Origin: Chaetoderma sp. LZ-2023a
Taxonomy: Eukaryota > Mollusca > Caudofoveata > Chaetodermatida > Chaetodermatidae
Assembly: GCA_034401795.1 (NCBI GenBank)
Contig: CM067374.1
Location: 96,350,140 to 96,414,139 of the forward strand
Direction: 5' to 3'
DNA: 64,000 bases
In this document: piece by piece, positions 46,166 through 56,323 of the stretch
How positions within the stretch are numbered: position 1 is the stretch's first letter
Layout of the letters: every line of letters begins with the position of its first letter
Position numbers and translations under genes: made by a program
Notes under the pieces: generated by a model
Databases searched by the model: none
What the model saw: only the letters and a program-made list of their open reading frames with translations
Told to the model about the DNA's origin: nothing

Positions 46166-46266
46166 GTTATGTACAAGGTATGAGTGACTTATTGTCACCA
46201 ATTCTTGTCGTCATGGAGAATGAAGTAGACGCATTCTGGTGCTTTGTTGGCTTCATGGAACTTGTG
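46166..46266 (+). CDS. TBC1D15: TBC1D15-like exon 5 (glutamine finger)
   Basis: The acceptor is TTTAACAG and the donor GTAAGT. The 101 nt encode GYVQGMSDLLSPILVV and MENEVDAFWCFVGFMELV. YVQ supplies the catalytic glutamine, so with exon 4 the GAP is predicted to be active. The exon ends in phase 0. Only 567 bp separate it from exon 6, the shortest intron here; that intron holds a 21-bp tandem array. Confidence 0.96.
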
Positions 46267-46460
46267 GTAAGTTCTGTTATTTCTCATTCTGAATTCTCAT
46301 AGAAGAGGATATAGAACCTGCACATAGTTTTGTAGATAATTTGAATGAAAGTAAGTAAAAAACAAGAACAATAACAGATTGTAAACTCTCACCTTCCTGT
46401 TTTTGCTACATTTTAAAATCCTTCAGAAATTGATTCCAGCACATGTACTAAGTGGGCGGA

Positions 46461-46603
46461 GCTTAGCTAGAACTTGTCAGGGTATAGCTAGAACTGGTCA
46501 GGGCATAGCTAGAACTGGACAGGGCATAGCTAGAACTGGGAAGAGCTTAGCTAGAACTGGTCAGAGCTTAGCTAGAACAGGGTGGGGCATAGCTAGAAAT
46601 GGA
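46461..46603 (+). repeat. 21-bp tandem array derived from a D-type end
   Basis: Six full units and a partial seventh of GCATAGCTAGAACTGGTCAGG with small variation. It lies in intron 5. The unit equals the terminal 21-bp dimer of the D element at 28877-28918. Confidence 0.92.
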
Positions 46604-46833
46604 TCCCTCCATGTGCAATGGCTATGATCCTCACATTAGCTTGCAAATTTTTTGTTAATAATAAAAAGAAAATTGCTGAATATTCTGAAAATTTAATTTA
46701 CTTGAAGGTTTCTTTCAAAATTAAGTGCAGTTAGTCATGGTGTAAAACAAATTAAGAAATTTTATCGAAAATAAAAATTAATTAATCAGATATCTTGAAG
46801 CCCTTATCAATGCAGCATGTGTATCATTTGCAG

Positions 46834-46933
46834 GGTGATAACTTTGAGAAGGACCAGGCTGGCATGAAGGGCCAGTTAGCGAGTACACAAACATTAATGG
46901 AGTTTGCTGATCAGGAACTATTCAGCTATTTAC
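46834..46933 (+). CDS. TBC1D15: TBC1D15-like exon 6
   Basis: The acceptor is ATTTGCAG and the donor GTGAGT. The 100 nt encode GDNFEKDQAGMKGQL, then TLMEFADQELFSYL, then one base of the next codon. Relatives have the same NF...MKxQL block and a cytosine-phase junction to the SGxxYFCFRW exon. The following intron is 9.8 kb because a DIRS element sits in it. Confidence 0.95.
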
Positions 46934-47100
46934 GTGAGTATGCAGAAGTCACATTGCAGTCAAACCTGACAATAGGGGACACTTGCTTTTGGCAATATAA
47001 GATTGTAGTTCTTGAAGATAGGTGGACATAAAACCACGTGTCTTAAATAGCCACAATCTTATGGCCTCGCAAAAGACATTTTATAGGACACCCAACTTAT

Positions 47101-47161
47101 ATTAACCAAAGCCAGGCTCTACAGTTGTCTTGCATGTCAAGACAAATTCTACCACTGAAAT
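47101..47161. mobile_element. Type A MITE, left half, split by the DIRS element
   Basis: ATTAACCAAAGCCAGGCTCT, GTTGTCTTG and TACCACTGAAAT. The continuation GACTGGCTCGATAACTGAG begins at 55866, just after the DIRS element. Confidence 0.8.
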
Positions 47162-47180
47162 TTTCACATCATGAGAACAT

Positions 47181-47338
47181 ACCTCCCTAACACTCTTGAT
47201 ATACTAGTATATCGGCTCTAAATTCAATAATATTCAGAATTATAAAAAGTTAGGTGCCCCTACTGGGTAGGTGGAATGTACACAGTCATGCACATGTCAG
47301 ACCCCCACGTCTGCGCATGCGCATACTGGTACTTCCGT
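47181..47338 (+). repeat. DIRS left inverted terminal repeat
   Basis: From ACCTCCCTAACACTCTTG to GGTACTTCCGTT. Complement of 55661-55819 with a few differences. Confidence 0.93.
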
Positions 47339-47429
47339 TTTCTAATATATTGGCTTATCAGCAACATTGAAAACAATTTCAAGCTCTATTTTGTAGAATT
47401 TTCATTCATTTTCTTTAATCCATTTCACT

Positions 47430-50238
47430 ATGGCTGAATCTAAAGCGTCAGAGGAGTCTGCCTCATCATCCATTAAGGTGATATTGTTCCATATATTATT
47501 TAAGACTTGTAACATTTATACATTACCGGTTTTCGTTCGCGGACAACTTGGCGTTAGCGCGTTTTTAGGCGCTGGGAATCCTTGTTAAATTATCCCAACG
47601 CCTAAGTTCTACTAATCCCTTGTGTCTTTGTGTCAGGTTGATCACGTCTCATTTTTTCTGACTTATCATATGATATGTCTACGGGTCGGAGATATAAAAC
47701 GAAAAATATCTCCCTCCTTTTGTCCCATCCCCTTCATCAGACTACAGATTCGGCGGATGGTATGGACGTGATTTCCGCAAAAGAGGATGGTTTACCTGTG
47801 TTCAGGATAAGGGAGTTTATTAGTTATGGCACCTCTATTGGTATTCTCTATTGTGGTTATGCATGGGTTCTCAGATATATAATTATAGTATTATATTATT
47901 CTTGAGTGATGAATGTATGTAGTCCTAGGTATATCTTTCATTCATAATCTAATATCGCCTAACCTTGAAGGGGCTTTTGCATTGAGGTTTGATGTCATAA
48001 TCAGCCATATTTTTTCCCTTTTCCTTGACGTCATAGTCTTGGGGTTTTTTAAAAGAGGGTCTCTTGATGTCTTTATAATCTTATGTTATGAATGTGTAGA
48101 GATAACTGGTTTTCATGATCAGTCTCTCTCTTCTTTCTAACATTCTCATGTTATCCCTGGCTGTGTTTTTTATTCCTTGTTTTTTTATGAAGACATCTGT
48201 CCCTTCATGGTTGTCAGTAATAAAAGTGGTTGTCTTCTTGTTTTTTTATTTAAACCGTAACAAAATTAACAAACTAAAATGCTCATTCTCTTCGTATGTC
48301 TACCTTTGCAGAAGTCATCATGTCCGTCTTGTCTGAAGCATCTTAAGGCTAGATTCTTCCCCCACCTCGGCCCATCTTGCGCCAATTGTAGGCTATCTAA
48401 CAAATGTGCTATTTGTAAATAGGGGGGTTGGGGATCTAACCTGAATTCTTCTGTTCTCAGTTGAAGATGATGGTAGGGGACGGCAAGGGGGTGAGAAAGG
48501 AGGAGAATGATAAGAAGGCCTCTGAGAAGGGTGAGCTGGAGGCCTTCAAAGTAGAGTTAGTGAGTAAGATGTGCAGGACCTTGAAGGACCTGATGCCTAA
48601 ATTGCTTCGCGGCATGTTGCCGGGCACAGATTTTTCGACCTCCTGCGCATTTACCTCAGTGCAAGTAGCCCCCGTCCTTGGATCATGCCCTCCTAGTTCG
48701 GACAAAGCTTTCAATGATCCAGGGGTGGCAGACTTGGACCCAGGCTTGATGTTCACATCGCCTGATGATCTAGCGGCGCGAGTAGCATGACCACGATCAC
48801 TCGCGGGGGTACCGTCATCATCTGCCTACGGGCCTTATCCTGGTCAGTCTGGGTTAGCTTTCTTTGCTAACCCGGAATCTAACCTTCCTGACCAGAGAGA
48901 TAACGAAGACTACTGCTCGGCCCAAAGGACGAACATGAAGCCATGGATGCGATCGTTTACACTCGTCTCATGGGGAGTGCGGCCGCTCGCACCTATGGTA
49001 CCATTTCATGATTCAAACTGTGGGATGATTTGGAGCGGACTGTCGCCTGTAGAAGATACCACGCTTAGTCGCGGAATCTTATACGAACGACCCGGAGCAT
49101 GCTAGTGTGGCTTTTTCCCCTCACACGAGCGCGGCCCCGGTGCATGGCCTGCCCATGGAGAATGTCATGCCAGCCCTCGTGGACCCGTATGCATTCCCCG
49201 GGCAGTCGGGTACGTCTGTAGCCTCCTGTATGGCCCCACCTGCGAATGCCATTGAAGAGGACGAGGGCCCACTGCTCATCGGCAATTCGTAGGTGGCCAC
49301 TGACGAAGATTGGTCTGGTGCGTGCGCATGGCTCCTCGCTGTCAGACCAGAGCTCTCCGTGGATGAAATGGCCGCCAGTAACCTGCAGGCGTGGTTACAG
49401 GCTAAGCCATTGGCCACCTCGGCTCAACCTCTGCCATATGCAGAGCATATTATAGATCTGTTCGCTGCGGCAGAGGAGTTGATTAGACCGGTCGCCTCGG
49501 GAATTCCCCCCCCCCCCCCCCCCCCCCCGCGAGGTTGCTGGACGTTGAGTTACTACCAGTCAGTACACTCGGTACGGTCTAGCGCCCAGACCGAGCGCAG
49601 ACAACCGCGCCGCTCTGGGTGAAGACACGTGGCCAGGCTCTCGTGCTGACACGGGAGCGCTGTGCTCTAGCGCTATGCGCTCAGCAAACGCCGCACTGCG
49701 TGATACCGAGGAGAGTTCACGAGCACAAATCAGTGTGCTGTCTCACGTCTCTCAACTGGTATCGGGGCTAGTAGCAGCCTCGGTTCACCAGCAACCTAGT
49801 CCAGTGACAGTCCAGCGAGCCATCCAGGATGGTATCAACCTGGCGTTGATCTATTTGACTAGGTCGGTGACCAAGTCACTGAGGACCGGGCGCACGTTTG
49901 CACTGGACAATCTGTGCCCATCCCAAGAGCTCGAGTCGTGCTTATTGCAAGCGCCAATGGCGAGCCCTGGTCTGTTTGGAGGTGAGGGTTGTCGGCACCT
50001 ACAAGAGACAGTGAACTTGGTCAACAACCAGAGGGTGCTGCACACACAATTTGAAGTTTTGCGCAGAGAACATGTGCGTGTTCAGCCCTCGGCTGTTCGA
50101 CAGCAGTATGCTCGTGGCAGTGCTGGCAGTGTCAGAGGCCAGCAGGCCGGCCGGGTTCAGAAACCTCGCCAGCCGCGCCAGCAGCAGCATGCTGCTGTAT
50201 GGCAGCCAGCACTCCAAGCGCAGCCAGCCAGGCAGTAG
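47430..50238 (+). pseudogene. DIRS gag region, broken
   Basis: A possible start at 47430 gives MAESKASEESASSSIK, followed by GTGATA. After a CCTTTGCAG at 48303-48311 a cysteine-rich segment (KSSCPSCLKH..CANCRLSNKCAICK) ends in a stop at 48418. A charged frame at 48461-48790 and a last frame at 49675-50238 (SQLVSGLVAA, then RAIQDGINLAL, basic glutamine-rich end) look like the N and C parts of a gag. Between them the frame is lost, and a 23-bp C run at 49506-49528 interrupts it. The cysteine cluster is a plausible zinc-binding site. Assignment to gag rests on position and composition. Confidence 0.65.
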
Positions 50239-50424
50239 GCAGCGCAAAGTGGTGCGCTGGGTGCGGTGCACAGGGAGCAACGTGTGGTAACCGGGCCTGA
50301 TGGCCTAAAAGAATTTTCGGTTACCACAGGTATCGCTCTGGTGTTGTCACACGTACCAGAGACACACCCACTTCTAAAATTTATGTGCACCCCGCTAACC
50401 CTAGGTGCACCAGTGGGAGGTTGA

Positions 50425-51510
50425 TTGACTTTCCACATTCAGGGATGGGAGCGGTTAATTCAGGACCATTTAGTCATGCAATCGCTTTTGCGGGGATACA
50501 GTCCAGAGTGGATAATAGGTTTGCCATTGCATCTGTCTCTGGTACCGGTCTGGACTCAAATTCCAAGAGATCCAGACAAGCGGTTGTGCATAGAAGAGGA
50601 GATAAGGGTGGGTGGGGGGGGGGGGGGGATGGAGACCAATTCTCAAACCTCTAAACAAGTTTATAGACACGCCAAGTTCCAAAATGGAAACAATAAATTT
50701 GGTGTTGTTGGGGTTAGAGAAGGGGATGTGGACAGCTTCAATAGATCTGAAAGATGCTTATTTCCACATTCCCATTGCAAGGAGTTTTCGTCGGTTCCTG
50801 AGATTTGCTTTTCAGGGACGCCAATGGGAATTCAAAGTTCTCCCATTCGGTGGTCCTTGCTATAACAGCTTTCCTCTGCAGAAGAAATATAGCGGTCCAC
50901 ACTTAAATAGACGACTGGTTGCTAAAGGCACACAACCCAGAAAGCTTGACAGCAAATCTGGAAATAGTTTTGAAAACTCTCACAGATTTAAGCTGGATAA
51001 TCAACTTTCAAAAATCAGAGCTGACTCCATCCCAGAGGTTTGTTTACCTGGGTATTTTCTTCGATCTGGGGATAGAATATGTTTATCCATCCCAAGAGAG
51101 CCACAATATCAGGGCTTTGGAATCTGGATCTGTCAAAGGAGCATATCAACATGCTAGAATTACGAGCTGTAATTCTAGGTCTGGAACACTTCTTAAAGGA
51201 AGTGGCGGGAAAGTTTGTGTTGATACGTTCAGACAACTCAACAGTAGTGAGTTACATAAACTGCCAGGGCGGTACAAAGTCACCCAATCGCTGTATGATG
51301 ACATGGAAACGGCTTTGCTGGTGCATGGATCATATGATCACCTTAAAAGCAGTTCATATTCCGGGAAGGCTGAATCGACTCATTGGGCCGAAGGATGAGC
51401 ATTCTGCCTACAGAATGGCAACTAAATCAATGTGTGGCGGATCATCTGTTCAATCATTTGGGGAAACATGTACATTTCTCCGATTCCCGATCCAAGCACT
51501 ATCGCAATAG
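50425..51510 (+). pseudogene. DIRS reverse transcriptase-RNase H, broken
   Basis: Fragments in different frames: a pre-RT segment to LCIEEEIR; FIDTPSSKMETI and MWTASIDLKDAYFHIPI (first catalytic aspartate), FRRFLRFAFQGRQWEFK and VLPFG; then, after a deletion, IDDWLLKAHNPESL and RFVYLGIFFDLG; then RNase H with MLELRAVILGLEHF, LIRSDNSTVVSYIN and AVHIPGRLN. At the YxDD box a TAA stop (50904-50906) stands where the tyrosine should be; the two aspartates remain. A 15-bp G run at 50614-50628 disrupts the 5' part. Not functional. Confidence 0.9.
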
Positions 51511-51770
51511 ATGTGCTAGCTATCAGTTGGAAGAGAATGTATGCATACGCATACCCACAAACAATCCTGATTCCAAGGATTCTTCAGAAAATCAAACAGG
51601 AGGAAATCCAAGTGCTTCTGATCTCCCCGAATTTGCCACGCCGATCATGGTTTACGGATATGCTGGACCTTCTGGTCTGCAATCTGGTTCCTCTGCCTCT
51701 GATGGACAATATTATCTTCCAGGGCAAGACCCTTCACAACAATCCGTCAATGTTTCAATTGACTGCATAG
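51432..51770 (+). pseudogene. DIRS methyltransferase-like segment
   Basis: Follows RNase H in another frame: IPDPSTIAIDVLAISWK, MYAYAYPQTILIPRIL, EEIQVLLISPNLPRRSWF. DIRS elements commonly have a Dam-like methyltransferase domain here, with P.LPRR.WF a shared feature; a catalytic motif is not clear. Cut off by the retroposon at 51775. Confidence 0.65.
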
Positions 51771-51774
51771 ATGT

Positions 51775-52010
51775 CTGCCGTGTAGGTGGGGCTTAGAATA
51801 CACCTTCCGTATCCTCTGCATGTCGTAAGAGGCGACTAAAGGAGGTACGGGTGAGGTAACCCTGACAGAAACCTCGAGTGCTGAAGACGGAGGTTCCAGG
51901 CCGCACGGCGCACTCTAATAAACCATGGATCCACGCACTTAACGCTTATGATCATGTCGATAGTCACTTACAGGACTGGCGGTATGATCAGCGAACGAAA
52001 AGAAGAAGAA
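51775..52010 (+). mobile_element. SINE-like retroposon inserted in the DIRS coding region
   Basis: 236 bp flanked by perfect 14-bp direct repeats GACTGCATAGATGT (51761-51774 and 52011-52024). It ends in an AAG-rich tail. Internal words CATGTCGTAAGAGGCGAC and GATCATGTCGATAGTCACTT; the latter also at 19967. No clear pol III boxes, so it may be a truncated LINE tail. Confidence 0.85.
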
Positions 52011-52912
52011 GACTGCATAGATGTTGTCAAAAAATCTACAATTAAGGAGGGCTTTTCTGAGCAAGCAGCCAATTTTATGGCCAGAGCCAGAAGGGAGTCA
52101 ACCTCCAGAGCATATAATTATAAAATCAACAGATTTGCAGAATGGTGCTCAAAGAGATGTATCACTCCAATGGATGCATCTATTCAGGTAGTAGTTGATT
52201 TCTCTGTCACCTGTATGATGCCTATAGTCTTAAAGACTATAGACTGAGAAATCCTCCACAGACACCGCCATGGAGTCTCTGGTTCTTCAAGTTTTGAGTG
52301 ATAAACCTTTTGAACCACTTAGTGCTATTTCTGTAAAATTATTAACACTTAAAACTGTATTTTTAACTGCGGCAGCCTCAGCCAGATGCAGAAGTGAAAT
52401 TCATGCCTTGTCTGCTGAGCTTGACCGTTATATAGTTACAGGTGAAGGCCTTAAGCTTCTACCGAGATTGAATTTCTTGGCTAAGAATCAGTCTTTAAAA
52501 TATCTGGGTCAACCTATAATTTTACCTGCATTAACCAGATGTGATCCTGGAGCAAAAGCATGGTATTCTGTCTGTGTCTTAAATAAGTACAAGAAAAGGA
52601 CTCATGTTTGGCGGACTGACCCATGCTCCCTATGGTTGTCATATATTGAACCCCATAGTAGGGTGTCAAGAGACACTATTTCCAGATGGATAGTAGAATG
52701 CATTCAATTCTGTCATAAGACAGCCACTGGAAAACAAGTAGATCGAGCCAAGGCTCATAGTGTCCGTGGTGTGGTAACTTCCATGGCATTATTTAATGGT
52801 GTTTCTGTTGAAGACTATGTCAGTAGCCCAGTGGCACTGTGAATCGAGTTTTACTGACCATTATCTCCGTGACACTTCCAACCCACTCGCCGTCTCAGTC
52901 CTCAGAAAATAA
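52011..52912 (+). pseudogene. DIRS tyrosine recombinase, broken
   Basis: N-terminal part: DVVKKSTIKEGFSEQAANF, RARRESTSRAYNYKINRFAEW, then a frame break and an apparent deletion near 52250. Catalytic part from 52270: LLTLKTVFLTAAASARCRSE (first catalytic arginine), ending in KAHSVRGVVTSMALFNGVS (histidine and second arginine). A frameshift near 52825 moves the last part, with SSFTDHYLRDTS carrying the nucleophilic tyrosine, into another frame; it ends at TAA 52910-52912. The R..HxxR..Y set is recognisable across frames, but the protein is not made as one piece. Confidence 0.9.
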
Positions 52913-53084
52913 TGCAGAGGTATTTATTTGGAATTAGTTTTCCTCCTCTGCTATTTACAAATTCCCTTTCTGGTTACATTCTCTTCTTCCGTATGGGGGA
53001 AGAGGTGATTTCTGCGCTCAAGACATCAGAGGTCAGTATATGTGACCATTTTGTTTTTTGTCTTGTTGGTTGTGTCATGTTATT

Positions 53085-53829
53085 ATTAGCTCACCTGGCC
53101 TGAAAGGCCAAGTGAGCTTATGTCATGGCGACCGTCCGTCGTGTGTCCGTCCATCGTCCGTCCGTCGGTCAACTTTTCCTTTAAAACGACTTCTTCTCAA
53201 GAACCACTGGGCCTATTTCAATTATATTTGGCAGGAAGCATCCCTAGGGCATAGAGATTCGAGTTTGTTCAAATGAAGCCAATCGTCCAAAATCCAAGAT
53301 GGCTGCCGGCCAAAATAGCCGATTTTTAGAAACACTTAAAAAAATCTTCTCCGAAACCACTGGAGGAATTGATTCAAAACTCATAACACATCATCTATTG
53401 CAACGGTAGACCCAAGTTTGTTCAAGGCAACCTAATTGGCCTATTTGCCTGGCGACCATCTTGGATGACCTAGTTTTCGCGAAAATGACTCCTCCAGAAC
53501 CACTGAAAGGATAGGTCTGAAATTTGGTAAATATGCTTAGGGACCAAGGTCCATTCAAGTTTGTTCAAGCGAAGTTTGTACGTTAAAAAACATGGCTGCC
53601 ATCAACCAATCAAAATTTAGCGTTTGTTGGTCATATTGGCTTTTTTGTATTTGATGTATTTTGATGGCGAAAATTGCTTTATATATGATTATCAGGATGG
53701 CGAGTTCAAATATGCCACTTTCGAGACTATCGGATAAACGGTTTGGCTGCCATCTTGGTTTGCTTTCCCACCATAGGCTCCCATAGTAAAGCAATGGGCC
53801 CATAGTAAAGCAATGGGGAATTCTTTAAA

Positions 53830-53861
<32 letters not shown>

Positions 53862-55105
53862 CAATTATATTTTGTAGGAAGCATTCATAGGGCATAGAGA
53901 TCTAAGTTTGTTCAAGCGAAGCGGATCGGTTAAAATCCAAGATGGCCATCGGCTATCTTGGATTTAGGCCGATTTTAGGAAACGTCAAAATGGCTGATTT
54001 TTAGAAACACTAAAAAATTTCTCTGAAACCGCTGGAGGAATTGATTCAACCCTCATAACACATCATCTGTGGGAGCGGTAGACCCAAGTTTGTTCAAGGC
54101 AACCTGATTGGCCGATTTGCTTTGTGGCCATCTTGGATGACCTAGTTTTCGCGAAAACGACTTCTCACGAACCGCTAAAGGGATAGAGCTGAAATTGTGT
54201 AAATATGCTTAGGGACCAAGTGCCTTTCAAGTTTGCTCAAGGGATGTTTGTTCGTTAAAAAACATGGCCGCCATCAACCAATCAAAATTCAGCGTTTCTA
54301 AGTCATATTGGCTTTTTTGTATTTGATGTATTTCGATGGCGAAAATTGCTTTATATATGCTTATCAGTGTGGCGAGTTCAAATATGCCACTTTCGAGACT
54401 GTCGGATAAACGCTTTGGCTGCCATCTTGGTTTGTTTTCCCGCCAAGGGCTCCCATAGTAAAGCAATGGGCCCATAGTAAAGCAATGGGGAATTCTTTAA
54501 ACGACTTCTTCTCAAGAACCACTTGGCCGATTTCAATTATATTTTGGAGGAAGCATTCATAGGGCATAGAGATCTAAGTTTGTTCAAATGAACCCGATCG
54601 GCCAATTTGTCCGGCGGCCATCTTGGATTTAGGCCGATTTTAGGAAACGTCTAAAAATCTTTTCCGAAATGGCTTGGGGGATTGATGCAAACCTCATGAA
54701 ATATGATTTATGGCAAGGGAACTTGATTGGTCAAATGGCTCGGCGGCCATCTTGGTTGACCTAGTTGTAGTGAAAATTACTTATTCTCCAGAAGCGCTAA
54801 ACGGATCGGGCCGAAATTTGGCAGATATGATTAGGGCTTAAGGGGCATTAAAGTTTGCTCAAGAGAAGTTGATCCGTCAAAAAACATGGCCGCCGTGGGC
54901 CAATCAAAATATAGCATGTTTGGTGGCCATATTGGATTTTTTTATTTGATGGATTTTGAGGCCGAAATTGTTTTTATATGTGTTTTTGGGTATTCTGATC
55001 TCAAATTTGCAATTTTCGAAACTGTCGGATAAATGGTTTGCTGGCCATCTTGTTGATAAAGAGCATTCTAGTTGAAATGCCTATTGTCCAGGTGAGCGAC
55101 AATGT
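53085..55105 (+). mobile_element. F-type repeat, full length, inserted in DIRS
   Basis: Begins ATTAGCTCACCTGGCC and ends GTCCAGGTGAGCGAC, so the ends are inverted (CTCACCTGG/CCAGGTGAG). Internally about three units of roughly 670 bp (marker GCCATCTTGG, AAGCAATGGGCCCATAG, AAACGACTTCTTCTCAAG). No meaningful coding. Similar pieces at 1-330, 27150-27345, 44538-44830 and 58195-59670. Confidence 0.85.
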
Positions 55106-55477
55106 TTAATATGGTGATGGTTAATGTCTCTTAATTGTGGTTATTTCAGAGTTTTTTTAAAATGAAGCAATTCTTCTTTTCCAATGTCTAGTAATACTTA
55201 TTTCAAGTATTAGAGAATGTGCTAGTCATTTAGAGCAGCGATTTTTTTTTCCTAACCTTCCTCAGAAAGAGGTGGGGGCTGAGCGCATTTGCCTTTCGAT
55301 CAATCTCTCTTCATCGGTCGATTATCCGATGCAAAATTCTATTCCTGGTTGTGTCTCAGACACAATTTCAGATGTTTTAAATTTCTTGAAAATTCAAAGA
55401 GCTGGTCTCTTCGAGGGTATACTGGTTTTAGGACCTTGCCTCCCTCCCACCAAATTTACTTTCAAATTCTGGCTTTT

Positions 55478-55580
55478 ATCAAGAGTGTTAGGGAGGTAAG
55501 TATGTTCTAATGATGTGAAATAAGAAAATTTATCAAATTTCTTTTTCACGTGTGAGATAACATACTTACCTCCCTAACAG
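55478..55580 (-). repeat. DIRS internal complementary region (circle junction copy)
   Basis: 55478-55520 is the reverse complement of the left end (47162 onward). 55521-55580 is the reverse complement of the right end (55865 backward). The centre TGATGTGAAATAAGAAAAT therefore reads across the two joined termini. Confidence 0.93.
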
Positions 55581-55660
55581 GATTCCGGCCTCTCCACCCG
55601 ACGGAGGCCTGGTCCTTTGGGTTTTTTTAATAGGTGCTTCTATGTCAGCCAATATTTAGT

Positions 55661-55819
55661 AACGGAGGTACCAGTATGTGCATGCGCAGAGTTGGGGTCT
55701 GACATGTGCATGACTGTGTTCATTCCACCTGCTCAGTAGGGGCACCTGTCTTTTTATAATTCTGAATATTATTGAATTTAGAGCTGATATACTAGTATAT
55801 CAAGAGTGTTAGGGAGGTA
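55661..55819 (-). repeat. DIRS right inverted terminal repeat
   Basis: From AACGGAGGTACCAGTATG to AGAGTGTTAGGGAGGT, inverted relative to the left copy. Confidence 0.93.
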
Positions 55820-55865
55820 AGTATGTCATCTCACGCGTGAAAAAGAAATTTGATAAATTTTCTTA

Positions 55866-55905
55866 GACTGGCTCGATAACTGAGCCAACAAAGACGCTAA
55901 ATACA
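55866..55905. mobile_element. Type A MITE, right part beyond DIRS
   Basis: GACTGGCTCGATAACTGAGCC, the apex of the type A element whose left half ends at 47161. Confidence 0.8.
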
Positions 55906-56041
55906 TATAGCAGCTAGCACATGAGAAATTACATTTATTAGTATGTTTCCTGTATAATTTATATCTTGAGAGGAGACTCCAATGCAGACTCAAGTACTCC
56001 AGGAGGAAGAAAGAAACCTAGATATACCAACTTCACACCAT

Positions 56042-56312
56042 AAGGAGGCAGTAGCTCAGGCGGTAACTAGCAGAGCTGTGAAACCGGTGACCCCGGGATC
56101 GCGTCTCTGTTCGACCAACTGACGATCACTGGAAACATGGTAATCTCCTTCACTCCTCGTTGCCTCTCTCCACCCAGGAGTATAAATGGGTACCAGTGTA
56201 AAAACTGGGGACGTTACCAATAGTAGACTGAAATAAAACCAGCCTAGAATGGCGTGAAGGGGACCTGGAATCAGGGACTCGATAGACGCCAAGCATACCA
56301 ATAACTTCTTAG
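56042..56312 (+). mobile_element. tRNA-derived SINE with target duplication
   Basis: An A-box-like GTAGCTCAGGCGGTAAC at 56051-56067 and a weak B-box-like TGTTCGACCAA at 56108-56118, then a body with GGAGTATAAATGGGTACC. It is flanked by CTTCACACCAT at 56031-56041 and 56313-56323. Sense to the gene, in intron 6. SINEs are mobilised by LINE enzymes; which tRNA it came from cannot be said. Confidence 0.75.
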
Positions 56313-56323
56313 CTTCACACCAT

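Larger units (their letters stand above)
47162..55865 (+). mobile_element. DIRS-type tyrosine-recombinase retrotransposon, 8.7 kb, inactive
   Basis: DIRS elements copy through RNA and integrate a circular DNA with a tyrosine recombinase instead of an integrase. They have inverted terminal repeats and an internal complementary region (ICR). All these marks are visible: inverted repeats 47181-47338 and 55661-55819; an ICR at 55478-55580 complementary to both outer ends joined; and coding remnants in the order gag, RT-RNase H, methyltransferase-like, recombinase. The element lies in intron 6 in sense to the gene. No target duplication is seen, as expected for this class. It carries later insertions at 51775-52010 and about 53085-55105. 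Coding is broken by stops, frameshifts and deletions. The GC-rich coding part (48.5-50.3 kb) differs from its AT-rich surroundings. Confidence 0.94.

Noticed and set aside
47675..48336. Frames of 73-76 codons in the DIRS leader as genes
   Set aside because: Hydrophobic AT-rich frames without family match, between the possible gag start and the cysteine segment.
48415..48460. A 46-bp intron joining the cysteine segment to the frame at 48461
   Set aside because: Although GTAAAT and TTCTCAG are present, the phase does not join the two frames.
49293..49622. Proline-rich protein at the C homopolymer
   Set aside because: Chance reading of a poly-C run within the decayed gag region of the DIRS element.
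53555..54567. Pairs of similar minus-strand frames (82 and 67 codons)
   Set aside because: They recur because the F repeat has 670-bp internal units; similarity reflects the repeat, not a gene family.
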